From: Cytophagales bacterium
GTDB lineage: Bacteria; Bacteroidota; Bacteroidia; Cytophagales; Cyclobacteriaceae
Assembly (NCBI GenBank): GCA_022360875.1
Contig: JAKSBZ010000059.1
Location: forward strand, 1 to 42,759
DNA: 42,759 nt
Reading direction: 5' to 3'
Of the stretch, positions 1 to 8,601 are shown piece after piece (position 1 is the stretch's first letter; each line of letters starts with the position of its first letter). The notes under the pieces are model-generated. The model saw only the letters and a program-made list of their open reading frames with translations, was not told where the DNA came from and made no database searches. Made by a program: the position numbers and the translations under genes.

Positions 1-171
1 CAGCTCAGAAGAAACGACGCCCAGGCAGAACAGATCAATGTGCCGGCAAATCCGAAACACTTATGGAAATACCGCATGCACCTCAATTTGGAACAGCTGG
101 CAAAAGAAACAGCTTTCAACCGCCGCCTGCATCATCTGATTGAGGATTCAGGCAGGCTAAATTCTTTTTAA
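1..171 (+). CDS. malQ: 4-alpha-glucanotransferase, C-terminal end (partial)
   Basis: Reading frame 1 is open from the window edge to a TAA stop and gives 56 residues. The stretch INVPANPKHLWKYRMHL, followed by a helical end with FNRRLHHLI, matches the conserved C-terminus of GH77 amylomaltases, where an 'R-INVPA-P-HYW-YRMH' segment precedes the last helices. The family transfers alpha-1,4-glucan segments in glycogen and maltodextrin metabolism in the cytoplasm. Only the last few percent of the protein is visible, so the catalytic residues cannot be checked. It converges on the SusD gene and is followed by a hairpin terminator. The family assignment rests on this short tail. Confidence 0.75.
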   Translation, partial: QLRRNDAQAEQINVPANPKHLWKYRMHLNLEQLAKETAFNRRLHHLIEDSGRLNSF

Positions 172-255
172 CCTGCTGTCTAAGGGATATTCTTCCCGCT
201 GTTTTGCATTCAAAAAAACAAAGGAGGGAAAACCGGAAGCAAATACCTAAAAGCA

Positions 256-295
256 AGAAAGCAGTACACCGGCAAGTGTGCTGCTTTCTGTTTTC
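256..295 (+). terminator. Terminator after malQ
   Basis: A 14-bp stem (256-269 with 276-289, one G-T pair) closes a six-base loop and is followed by GTTTT. It lies between the convergent malQ and susD genes. The T-run is on the + side, so it mainly ends malQ transcription, but the stem could also stop the opposing transcript. Confidence 0.7.
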
Positions 296-315
296 CATTC
301 TGCGTATACGAACAT

Positions 316-1971
316 TTAAAAATTAGTGCTCATCAAACCGTCGGCGGATTTGTCTGCAGCGTTGGCCACGTCCCACCACACCCGCTTGTCCATGCGGTCA
401 TCGGTGGCGGTTTTAAAGCCTTCCGGCAAGTTTGCCGCGTTTTCTCTGTGCTGATTGTCCGGATACCGCAGCCGCTTAATAAACAATCCACTGGCCACAG
501 TAGAGCTTGGTGAAGGGCCGTCAACAAGCAGCTCATGGTCCGGATAATCGGTTCTTCTGAAGTCGGCCCAGCCTTCGTATCCGTTCGGAAAGTTGGCAAT
601 CCATTTCTGCGTGATTATCTGTTTAAGTTTGGCTTCATTGCCAGAAGCCGGAAAAGGATCCATGCCTTCTATATAAGCCAGGGCGTCCGCCTCACTTACT
701 CCAAGGTGATTCATGGACGCTTGGATTCCCTCTAAATACAATGCTTTGGCATCTCCGCTGTACCATCCTCTCAGCGCTGCCTCAGCCAGCAAAAACTTCA
801 CTTCCGAAAAGAACATTATTGGCAAATACGAGCGGACAGTTCCTCCGTTTCCGGCAAAATCAACATAGTCCGAACGTCTATTGTAGGTAGCTGAATGCTC
901 CGCAGGCAGAATAATAGATTCAACAGTCTTTTTTCCGTTTTCCTGTGTAAAGTACTCAATGGTCATTTTTGGGAAAAGGTTATAACCGTTTTTCAGTCCC
1001 TTGTAGCGAACAAATCCTGCAAACATCTTATTGGTTCCATTGGCGTTGTTTTCGCCGTCAATTTTTTTCTGAACCTCATCTACAGTTGCGTCATTGTAAC
1101 TCACCCATTTGGCCAGTCTGGGATCCTGCACAGCAGATTGATTATATAGATATTTCTCGAATGTATGACTGATCACTATGTCCTTCCACCCAGCAATCGT
1201 CTCGTACCAGATATCATTGCCTCCTTCGGCCAACGGTCTGGCAGCATAGTCCTCGTTGCTTGCCATCAAACCGTTTTCGACGGCCTTCTGTACTTCAGCT
1301 TTTGCTTTGGCTGGATCTGCATTGGATAGTCGCATGGCAAGCCTAAGGCGAATAGAGGCACCGAACTTTTTCCACTTGTCGGCATCGCCTCCGTAGATAC
1401 GGTCATAACTTCCATAGTTCTTCTGGGTATTCGCATCAACAGCTGACAGCGTATGGATCGCCGCATCCAGTCGCTGGAACAAATCATAGTATATTTCCTT
1501 TTGTGTGCTGTACGGAACGGAAACCGGTTTTCCGGCTCCAAAATAAGCCAGATCGCCAAAGTTATCCGTCATCCTTCCCCAGGCCGAGCACATCCAAATT
1601 TCCTTAATAGCAATCTGATGTCTGTACGCCGGATTTTCTCCATACCATTTGTCCATATCTTCAGACATCCTGACGCGCTCATAAAAAGAACGGAACATGC
1701 GAGGGCCAACCCAGTCGTCAATATACTCATACCTTCGCGTGCCAAAATTTTCCTTCGGGGCAGCCCAATACTGCGAGTACAAGTCGTGCTGCAAATTCAT
1801 CACACGCTGAAAGTCTCTGCCGTAATCGTCTATCATATGACCTAGAATAATCCGGGCGTCCAATTCGGTTACCGCATCCTTAGGCGTATTGATTTCTTCA
1901 AAATCGTCCGTGCAGCCGCCAAATCCCATAAGCAGCAACAGACCAATATAAGTGAAATATTTAGCGTTCAT
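316..1971 (-). CDS. SusD/RagB-family outer-membrane glycan-binding lipoprotein
   Basis: 551 residues. The N-terminus is a lipoprotein signal with lipobox GFGGC (Cys20), followed by TDD, which resembles the Bacteroidota surface-export signal. The mature start (FEEINTPKDA) and the helical body fit the SusD-like branch often labelled SusD_2 (PF12771). Such proteins sit on the cell surface and act as the lid of the SusC transporter, binding glycan. The gene lies 12 bp downstream of susC, so the two are almost certainly co-transcribed. It is the last gene of the mannoside locus. The ligand cannot be read from the sequence; a mannose-rich glycan is inferred from the neighbouring GH92 and GH130 genes. 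Confidence 0.93.
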   Translation of the reverse strand: MNAKYFTYIGLLLLMGFGGCTDDFEEINTPKDAVTELDARIILGHMIDDYGRDFQRVMNLQHDLYSQYWAAPKENFGTRRYEYIDDWVGPRMFRSFYERVRMSEDMDKWYGENPAYRHQIAIKEIWMCSAWGRMTDNFGDLAYFGAGKPVSVPYSTQKEIYYDLFQRLDAAIHTLSAVDANTQKNYGSYDRIYGGDADKWKKFGASIRLRLAMRLSNADPAKAKAEVQKAVENGLMASNEDYAARPLAEGGNDIWYETIAGWKDIVISHTFEKYLYNQSAVQDPRLAKWVSYNDATVDEVQKKIDGENNANGTNKMFAGFVRYKGLKNGYNLFPKMTIEYFTQENGKKTVESIILPAEHSATYNRRSDYVDFAGNGGTVRSYLPIMFFSEVKFLLAEAALRGWYSGDAKALYLEGIQASMNHLGVSEADALAYIEGMDPFPASGNEAKLKQIITQKWIANFPNGYEGWADFRRTDYPDHELLVDGPSPSSTVASGLFIKRLRYPDNQHRENAANLPEGFKTATDDRMDKRVWWDVANAADKSADGLMSTNF

Positions 1972-1983
1972 GTGAGTGTTCTT

Positions 1984-4900
1984 TTAGAGTCCAATCTTAA
2001 TCGAAAAACCATAGGTACGGGTCATCGGCAACGGCGAAAAATCAAATGCCTGGGCAAAATACTCCGTACTGTAAGCACTGGCGTCAGGCACAGTGCCCGG
2101 TGTATTTTTATGCAAGTACAGCAGATTTCTTCCCACCAAAGAAACACTGAAATTTTTGACATAATCCCTGGCAAAGCGTTTCAGCAGTTTTTTAGGCACG
2201 GAATATCCAATAGACAGTTCTTTCCACTTTATGTACGAAGCATCGTACATAAGCTCTTCTGTGCATTTGGCAAGCTCGTGGTAATATTCTTCCGCCGAAA
2301 TCATCTTGTCATTCAGTTCTCCCGATTCTGTCACCGAGTTTTCCAAAACAAAATCCGCTCGCCCATTGTCAGCGGTTCTCTCAGCAGTTCCATGCTCTAT
2401 AGCCTGCCTCTCCGACAACGACATGATGTCCCCGCCGCTGCGGATGTCAAAGAGGTTATTCATGTACAAGCCCTTGTATTTCACTCCCAAAACCACCGAT
2501 CCTGTCCAGTCAGCCTGCAAGTTGCCCACCACTTTTCTCTCCTGATCACGAACAGGAAGCCCCCTGCTGTCTACCACCTGCCGTCCCTGCGCGTCTCTCT
2601 TCCATACTGTTCCAAGTATATCTCCCATTTTTTCACCCTGAATCGCTACAACCTCAACATCATTATCGCGGAAAAATGAATGCAATTTGGAGTCAGAATC
2701 GCTCCGGCTCACTTCCTTCACAACTGTTTCGTTAGCAGCAAAGCTGAAGTCGGCCCTAACGGAGAAATCTCCAGACTTAACCGGCACTGTATTCAGCAAC
2801 AACTCTATACCCTCGTTCTCCACCACGCCGATATTGGACAGATAATCCCTTCCCCCGGTAGTAAAATCCATCGTCTTCTCAATGATTTGATTGTCCGTTT
2901 TCTCACGATAATACACCAGCTCAAAACCCAAGCGGTTCAAAAAAAATCTTGACTCCAAACCAACTTCATAGGAAGTGGACATTTCGGCAATAAGGTCCTG
3001 GTCAACAATGCGAGGCAGATAAATCTCGTTCCCGGTGTCAAAAGGCCTCAACTGACCAAATGCGCTAGTGGATGGAGCAAGCGAAATCACCTGACTGGTC
3101 ATGAACGGATCCAGTGCTTTGCCTGTTCTTCCAACTCCCGCTCTGACTTTCAGAAAATCATACCATTCCGGCAGCTTCAGCATATTAGACACTACAGCAC
3201 TGAGGTTTGCCGAAGGATAAAAGAAACCGTATTCTCCCTTGTGCAAAGTTGAGCTCCAGTCCTTTCTACCGGTAAGGTTCAGATAAACCCAGTCTTTGTA
3301 TCCGAGATCAACCGATCCGTACAAAGAATGAACTTCTTTCGGAGTGATGGTTTCCTCCGCCGTAATATTGGTTCCGTAACCCAGGAAATTCTGGTCTTCG
3401 GAAAACAAAAAACCTGAACGCGCCCGAAGGAGCTCCCGTTTGTTTTTCATCATATTGCCGCCAAAAGTCGCTTCCAAAGAGAAGTCATCACTAAACTTTT
3501 TATCGTACATAAACAGAAATTCAGCATTCTCTTCACTGAAAAACGTTTCAACAGTTTCATAATTCGGCTGCCCCTTGTCATCAGGCGTTCTTTTGTAAAG
3601 CCTTCGCATCTCTTCCTGATACCGATAGTTGTCCAGCGAATAGCGGAGACGCAGCTTCAGGCCTTTGGCTATTTTCACCAAACCGCCCAGATAGCCGAAA
3701 AAACGGTTTCTCTCGTCAAAGTTCCTGCGCTGTTTCAGCATGAAGTAAGGGTTGAGGTAATTGGCATCCACCGTAGTATACAGAATCTGCCTCCTGGAAC
3801 CTTTTTCCATCACATAGCCCGGACTCAAATCGGAGTTCCGAATATTGAGCGGCATCTTGTTAAACATAGCGGTGTAACCATAAAAACCAAGCTCCGGACG
3901 GTTCAATCCTTCTGATTTTATATAGGATATCTTCGTATCTATATTCAGCCAATCCGTGATATCGTAATCTGCTTTAATATCAAAATTCAGCTTTTTAAAC
4001 TCATGGTCATCAGTAATTCCGTTGTTGTCTTCCTTGAAAGCTGAAATCCTGTAGCGCGATTTCTCCGTACCTCCCGAAACAGCCGCTCCGTACTTCATGC
4101 TCACTCCTGTTTGGGTGAAATCCTTTATTCTGTCTTTCTGAGCTGTGTAGGGAGTCGTATTTCCTCGCCAGTCCTCCTTCATGCTTCCGTCAAACTTTGG
4201 CCCCCAGGACATGCGGCTTCTATTGTCGTAAACGCCTCCAGTTCCCTGCCCGTATTCGTGCTGCAGATCCAGCACATATGAGGCTTTGCTGAAAGTTGTG
4301 GTCATATACAAGTCAATGCCCATACCTTGGGCGCGCTTGCCTTTTTTGGTAGTCACCATAATCACTCCGTTTCCGGCCAGCGAACCATAAAGCGCCGCCG
4401 CACTCGGTCCTTTCAGCACCGTCAGCGATTCTATGTCCTCCGGATTGATATCTATCGCCGCGCCAGAACGGGAAATGCCGCCCCAAAAACTGCCGTCGGT
4501 AGCCTCCTCATTGCTGAAAGGCACTCCGTCAATTACCCACAGAGGAGCATTGTCGTCTCTTATAGAGCTGGCTCCCCGAATGTCTATCCGAGAATTTCCT
4601 GCCAACCCACCGGAAACAGCGATATTCACTCCGGCTACTTTGCCCTGTAAAGCAGTCATCACGTTATTGTCCGCCGACATATTCAAATCCTCCGCCTTCA
4701 CTTCCTGAACAGAATAGCCCAGAGCCTCTTTGGCTTTGGAAATATTCAGCGCCGTCACTACAACATCCTGCAGCATATGCGCATCCACTTCCATCGTAAT
4801 ATTAATCACTGTTTGTTTTCCAACCTGCACGGTGTGGGTTTTCATTCCAATGTATCGAAAAACCAACACCGATTCTTCCGACGGCACTTTAATTTCATAA

Positions 4901-5178
4901 TTTCCACTAACGTCCGTCGTAACCCCCTGTTGAGTTCCCTGAACAACAACAGCAACAACAGGGATCGCCTCTCCTTCCTCATCCACCACCTTTCCCTTTA
5001 CAATAATTCCTTCCTGAGAAAACGACCGGTTCCCCGGATTCTCCGAAATTTTCAAAGCTGATGCATTCACTGAAAATGCCGTGAACACAAAAAGCACAGC
5101 CAGCGCATATCTTGTCACAACCAGACTAAACATGTCGCAATAGGACCGAAAACGGCATTGCTTTTTTAACTTTTCCAT
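1984..5178 (-). CDS. SusC/RagA-family TonB-dependent outer-membrane transporter
   Basis: 1064 residues. An N-terminal hydrophobic segment (about 23-42) acts as signal peptide. A carboxypeptidase-regulatory-like domain follows at about 58-130 (VKGKVVDEEGEAIPVVAV). Then comes the SusC-type plug, with LQGKVAGVNI, the IDIRGASSI segment, PLWVIDGVPF and VLKGPSAAALYGSLAGNGVI, and a long beta-barrel ending in an aromatic-rich strand. The family imports oligosaccharides across the outer membrane using TonB energy and works as a complex with SusD, encoded 12 bp downstream. It follows the GH92 gene after 99 bp containing a hairpin and a palindrome, so its expression may be adjusted separately from the enzymes. 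The glycan is inferred to be mannose-rich. Confidence 0.95.
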   Translation of the reverse strand: MEKLKKQCRFRSYCDMFSLVVTRYALAVLFVFTAFSVNASALKISENPGNRSFSQEGIIVKGKVVDEEGEAIPVVAVVVQGTQQGVTTDVSGNYEIKVPSEESVLVFRYIGMKTHTVQVGKQTVINITMEVDAHMLQDVVVTALNISKAKEALGYSVQEVKAEDLNMSADNNVMTALQGKVAGVNIAVSGGLAGNSRIDIRGASSIRDDNAPLWVIDGVPFSNEEATDGSFWGGISRSGAAIDINPEDIESLTVLKGPSAAALYGSLAGNGVIMVTTKKGKRAQGMGIDLYMTTTFSKASYVLDLQHEYGQGTGGVYDNRSRMSWGPKFDGSMKEDWRGNTTPYTAQKDRIKDFTQTGVSMKYGAAVSGGTEKSRYRISAFKEDNNGITDDHEFKKLNFDIKADYDITDWLNIDTKISYIKSEGLNRPELGFYGYTAMFNKMPLNIRNSDLSPGYVMEKGSRRQILYTTVDANYLNPYFMLKQRRNFDERNRFFGYLGGLVKIAKGLKLRLRYSLDNYRYQEEMRRLYKRTPDDKGQPNYETVETFFSEENAEFLFMYDKKFSDDFSLEATFGGNMMKNKRELLRARSGFLFSEDQNFLGYGTNITAEETITPKEVHSLYGSVDLGYKDWVYLNLTGRKDWSSTLHKGEYGFFYPSANLSAVVSNMLKLPEWYDFLKVRAGVGRTGKALDPFMTSQVISLAPSTSAFGQLRPFDTGNEIYLPRIVDQDLIAEMSTSYEVGLESRFFLNRLGFELVYYREKTDNQIIEKTMDFTTGGRDYLSNIGVVENEGIELLLNTVPVKSGDFSVRADFSFAANETVVKEVSRSDSDSKLHSFFRDNDVEVVAIQGEKMGDILGTVWKRDAQGRQVVDSRGLPVRDQERKVVGNLQADWTGSVVLGVKYKGLYMNNLFDIRSGGDIMSLSERQAIEHGTAERTADNGRADFVLENSVTESGELNDKMISAEEYYHELAKCTEELMYDASYIKWKELSIGYSVPKKLLKRFARDYVKNFSVSLVGRNLLYLHKNTPGTVPDASAYSTEYFAQAFDFSPLPMTRTYGFSIKIGL

Positions 5179-5209
5179 AAAAATTGAATTAATAATGTAT
5201 AGGTATTTG

Positions 5210-5226
5210 AACTGAACAGTTCAGTT
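5210..5226. promoter_or_regulatory. 17-bp palindrome upstream of susC
   Basis: AACTGAAC and GTTCAGTT are perfect inverted 8-mers around a single A, 31 bp upstream of the susC start codon. The symmetry suggests a dimeric regulator site or an RNA hairpin in the leader. A shared 9-mer (TGAACTGAA) also occurs upstream of the first gene of the locus at 10587-10595, but that could be chance. Confidence 0.4.
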
Positions 5227-5250
5227 TCTTTTCATGAAACTAAGGAAGAG

Positions 5251-5272
5251 CAGGCAGGAACATTCCTGCCTG
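5251..5272 (-). terminator. Hairpin between the GH92 gene and susC
   Basis: CAGGCAGGAA and its exact complement (5251-5260 and 5263-5272) are separated by two bases, starting 5 bp after the GH92 stop codon. No T-run follows on the minus strand. It is therefore better seen as an intercistronic stability or attenuation hairpin than as a complete terminator. Confidence 0.4.
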
Positions 5273-5277
5273 ACGGT

Positions 5278-7605
5278 TTATATCACTTCTCTTGGACTGG
5301 ACATGGAAAACGGCACGTCTTCTTTATTGCTTCCCCAAGCCGTATTTGGAAAAGCTCCCATTTCAAATTCTATAAGACCTCCGGAAATCAAAATCTCGTG
5401 CGGGAGATAATTCTTTGAATAAGAAATTCCATTAACCTTTACCGACTGAATATACTTATTGCTCTCGCTCAGCTGATTCGCCTTAATTTCCAGCTCTTTG
5501 CCACCTGGCAACAACAGCCTAACATGTTCAAAATGCGGCGCGCCGATAACGTACTGTGCAGTTACTCCGGCCACCGGATAAAATCCCAGCGCAGAGAATA
5601 CATACCATGCCGAAGTCTGACCATTGTCCTCGTCACCGCAATAGCCGTTCGGCTGATCAGAATATAAACTGTCCATCACATAATCTGCCCAATACTGTGT
5701 TTTCCAAGGCTGCTGTGCATAATTGTAAAGATATATGCCATGCTGAATCGGCTGATTTCCGTGAGCGTATTGACCCATATTTGCCGCCACCATCTCGGTC
5801 ATTTCATGGATCTCGTGATTGTAGTAACTGTAATCGAAGGTCGGAGGCGTTGTAAACACAGAATCCAGCTTAGCAGTAAAGGCTTCTTTTCCTCCCATCA
5901 GATCAATTAAGCCCTGCGGATCGTGCAGCACCGACCAGGTGTAGTGCCAGGCACTTCCTTCGGTGAAAGCACCGCCCCAGGTATCAGGAGAAAAGGGCTC
6001 CTGCCAGCTTCCGTTTTTGTCTTTTCCCCGCATAAAGTTGGTGGACGCGTCGAAAACATTCCGGTAATTCTGCGCCCGCATCGCAAAACGCTCAATTTCC
6101 TCTTGCGGTCTTTGCAGCAGCTTTGCCAGCCGATAAATCGAAAAATCGTTGTAGGCGTACTCCAGCGTTCTGGCCACATGCTCATTGACTCCCACATCCG
6201 AAGGAATATAGCCCAGCTCATTGTACCATTTCACACCCGCACGGCCCACAGAGGTCAGCGGTCCTTCATTTTCGCTGTTTTTCAATATGCCTTCATAAGC
6301 GGTGTGTATGTCAAAGTTTCTTATTCCCTTACAATAGGCCTCGGCAATTATTGACGCGGAGTTTGATCCGATCATCACATTTCTGTGTCCGGGACTCGAC
6401 CATTCCGGCAGCCAGCCGCTTTCCTTGTAAGGATTCACCATAATACCCTGCATTATTTCTCCGCATTTTCTCGGATAAAGAATGGAATAAAACGGATAAA
6501 CCGCCCTGAAGGTGTCCCAGAAGCCATTGTCTGTATACAACACACCCTTTTCAATACGGCCGTTATAAGGGCTGTAATGAATGGTGTCGCTGTTTGCGCT
6601 GATCTCATAAAACTCGCGCGGAAACAACAAAAGCCGGTACAAATTTGAGTAAAAAGTCCTTTTGTCCTCCGGCTTGCCGTTCCCTTTCTCCAGCTGTATT
6701 TTGCCCAGCTCTTTGTTCCAAGCCGCCGCTCCTCTTTCTTTTATAGCTTCAAATGACAAATTTCCCACTTCTCTTTCGAGGTTCAGCTTCGCCTGTTCAA
6801 GACTTACAAACGAAGATGCCACGCGCAGCTCGACAACCCGTCGGGATTTCGAATTAAACTTCACAAAGGCTCCGGCCCGCTGTCCCTCCGCCGATTTGCT
6901 ATCGTACAGCACCGAATCCACCCAGGTTCCTGATTTCTCAAACGGCTGGCTGAAGCTCGCCACGATATAATTTTTAAAGTTCGGCGCCACGCCTCCGTGA
7001 TTGTTGTCAACCCACCCCGTGAGCGTCTTCGACTCTGGATCAACAGTAAGCTTGCTGTTTCCCCAATAGCCGTCCAGCAGCACGTAGGCATCCTCAGTAC
7101 TCGGAAAAGTGAAGCGAAAAACAGCGCATCGCTTTGTCGGAGTTATTTCCACCTTCACCTGATAGTCGTCCAGATGCACGCTGTAATAATGCGGCGAAGA
7201 GTGCTCCCTATCGTGGGAAAAGGCCGACTGCCGCGCTGTTTCATCCACTTTCAGCTCGCCTACCAGCGGCATCAGCGAAAAAGCCGCATAATCGTTGAGC
7301 CACGGGCTCGGCTGATGGGTTTGCTTAAACCCCTTGATGTGCTTTGCCTTGTAGGTATAGGTCCAGCCGTTTCTCATCTTTGAAGTCTGGGGCGTCCAAA
7401 AGTTCATTCCCCAGGGCAGCGCAACTGCCGGGTAAGTATTTCCATTCGAAAATCCGTGTTCGGAGTCAGTGCCCACCAGCGGATTCACATATTCCACCAA
7501 ACTGCCGTAAGCTCGGCGGGGAGGCTTTTGAGAGCATCCTGCAATCAGCAACATCCCCATTACAACAATCAACAATAAGCTTCGGTCTCTAAAATCCCTT
7601 GTCAT
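5278..7605 (-). CDS. GH92 family alpha-mannosidase, lipoprotein
   Basis: 775 residues, a normal length for GH92. The N-terminus has lipobox LIAGC (Cys24). Family landmarks are [20 protein letters not shown] near the start, [20 protein letters not shown] late in the protein, and [19 protein letters not shown] near the end. GH92 enzymes are calcium-dependent inverting exo-alpha-mannosidases. Glu549 in FTEGSAWHY is the expected general acid and Asp658/Asp660 of GDED the expected base region. Many GH92 enzymes have GNEP where this one has GNQP, so the linkage preference is not assigned. The start codon overlaps the GH130 stop as ATGA, implying translational coupling. The inferred role is trimming mannose from glycans at the outer membrane or in the periplasm. 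Confidence 0.93.
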   Translation of the reverse strand: MTRDFRDRSLLLIVVMGMLLIAGCSQKPPRRAYGSLVEYVNPLVGTDSEHGFSNGNTYPAVALPWGMNFWTPQTSKMRNGWTYTYKAKHIKGFKQTHQPSPWLNDYAAFSLMPLVGELKVDETARQSAFSHDREHSSPHYYSVHLDDYQVKVEITPTKRCAVFRFTFPSTEDAYVLLDGYWGNSKLTVDPESKTLTGWVDNNHGGVAPNFKNYIVASFSQPFEKSGTWVDSVLYDSKSAEGQRAGAFVKFNSKSRRVVELRVASSFVSLEQAKLNLEREVGNLSFEAIKERGAAAWNKELGKIQLEKGNGKPEDKRTFYSNLYRLLLFPREFYEISANSDTIHYSPYNGRIEKGVLYTDNGFWDTFRAVYPFYSILYPRKCGEIMQGIMVNPYKESGWLPEWSSPGHRNVMIGSNSASIIAEAYCKGIRNFDIHTAYEGILKNSENEGPLTSVGRAGVKWYNELGYIPSDVGVNEHVARTLEYAYNDFSIYRLAKLLQRPQEEIERFAMRAQNYRNVFDASTNFMRGKDKNGSWQEPFSPDTWGGAFTEGSAWHYTWSVLHDPQGLIDLMGGKEAFTAKLDSVFTTPPTFDYSYYNHEIHEMTEMVAANMGQYAHGNQPIQHGIYLYNYAQQPWKTQYWADYVMDSLYSDQPNGYCGDEDNGQTSAWYVFSALGFYPVAGVTAQYVIGAPHFEHVRLLLPGGKELEIKANQLSESNKYIQSVKVNGISYSKNYLPHEILISGGLIEFEMGAFPNTAWGSNKEDVPFSMSSPREVI

Positions 7606-8585
7606 AAGCTGTTCTCTTTAATAAATTTTATAAGTTCATCAACTCTGGAAAATGCAAGTCCGGTAACCGAATCCGCGCAGCCATAGTAAACCGCCAAGCG
7701 CCCAGTGGAACGGTCATGAAGACAGGCGCAAGGAAAAACAACATTCGGCACATCACCAACACATTCATAATCCATCTGCGGAGAAAGCAGATAAGGCTGC
7801 GACCGATACCTCACCTTCCAGGGCTCTTCCAAATCCAACAGCGCCGCGCCCATAGAGTACACATATCCGTTGCACGAACGCAGCACCCCGTGGTAGAGCA
7901 GCAGCCAGCCCTCTTCCGTTTCAATAGGAGCAGGACCTGCTCCGATCTTCATGCACTGCCAGGCGCTGTCCTCAAAAGGCGCCGGCGACATTACATGCCG
8001 GTGCTCGCCCCAGTATTTCATATCCAGACTCTGGCTTATAAAAATGTCGCCGAAAGGCGTATGTCCCGTATCACTCGGACGGCTCAGCACCAAATATTTT
8101 CCGTTCACTTTTCTCGGAAAGAGCACGCCGTTTCTGTTGTAGGGCAGGAAGGCATTTTCAAGCTGATAAAAAGTTCTGAAATCAAAAGTATATCCCACGC
8201 CGATGGTAGGGCCGTGATAGCCGTTGCACCAGATGACATAATACCGGTCTTCCACCCAAACCACGCGCGGATCATATTTATATTCTGATTCATGCAAACC
8301 GGTGTGCTCATCCTTCAGAAACTGAATTGGCTTATGATCGATTTTCCAGTTCATGCCGTCCGGACTGAATCCGGCATGCACATTCATTCTCCGGCATTTG
8401 TCATCACACCTAAAAACTCCCGCATACCCGCCATTGAAAGGCACTACCGCACTGTTGAAAATGCTGTTGGAAGACGGAATGGCATCCCGCGGAATAATAG
8501 GATTTTTAGAAAATCTCCATACCGGAGCATTGCTGCCTTCCTCTCTTTCTTCCCACGGAAAAACTCCATTTTCTTTATTGCTCAT
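7602..8585 (-). CDS. GH130 family beta-1,4-mannoside phosphorylase, probably mannosyl-GlcNAc phosphorylase
   Basis: 327 residues with no signal peptide, so cytoplasmic. The five-blade propeller landmarks of GH130 are present: Asp105 in YKYDPRVVW (the catalytic Asp position), Arg59 in GVFRC, Arg151 in NRNG, Lys213 in [17 protein letters not shown] and His232 in LLLYHGV. The last four are candidate phosphate contacts. The presence of this set argues for a phosphorylase rather than a hydrolase. The length and residue spacing resemble the GH130_2 subgroup, which splits Man-beta-1,4-GlcNAc into mannose 1-phosphate and GlcNAc. That substrate is an inference supported by the adjacent GH92 gene. The gene overlaps the GH92 start by 4 bp and follows the symporter after 16 bp. 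Confidence 0.9.
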   Translation of the reverse strand: MSNKENGVFPWEEREEGSNAPVWRFSKNPIIPRDAIPSSNSIFNSAVVPFNGGYAGVFRCDDKCRRMNVHAGFSPDGMNWKIDHKPIQFLKDEHTGLHESEYKYDPRVVWVEDRYYVIWCNGYHGPTIGVGYTFDFRTFYQLENAFLPYNRNGVLFPRKVNGKYLVLSRPSDTGHTPFGDIFISQSLDMKYWGEHRHVMSPAPFEDSAWQCMKIGAGPAPIETEEGWLLLYHGVLRSCNGYVYSMGAALLDLEEPWKVRYRSQPYLLSPQMDYECVGDVPNVVFPCACLHDRSTGRLAVYYGCADSVTGLAFSRVDELIKFIKENSL

Positions 8586-8601
8586 ACTTTTTCAATATAA
8601 A

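Noticed and set aside
116-298. 60-codon minus-strand ORF over the malQ end and terminator
   Set aside because: It overlaps the glucanotransferase tail and the terminator stem and looks like no known protein.
1972-2679. 235-codon plus-strand ORF inside susC
   Set aside because: Antisense shadow of a clear SusC gene; its composition is rich in His, Arg and Ser, as expected from a reverse frame.
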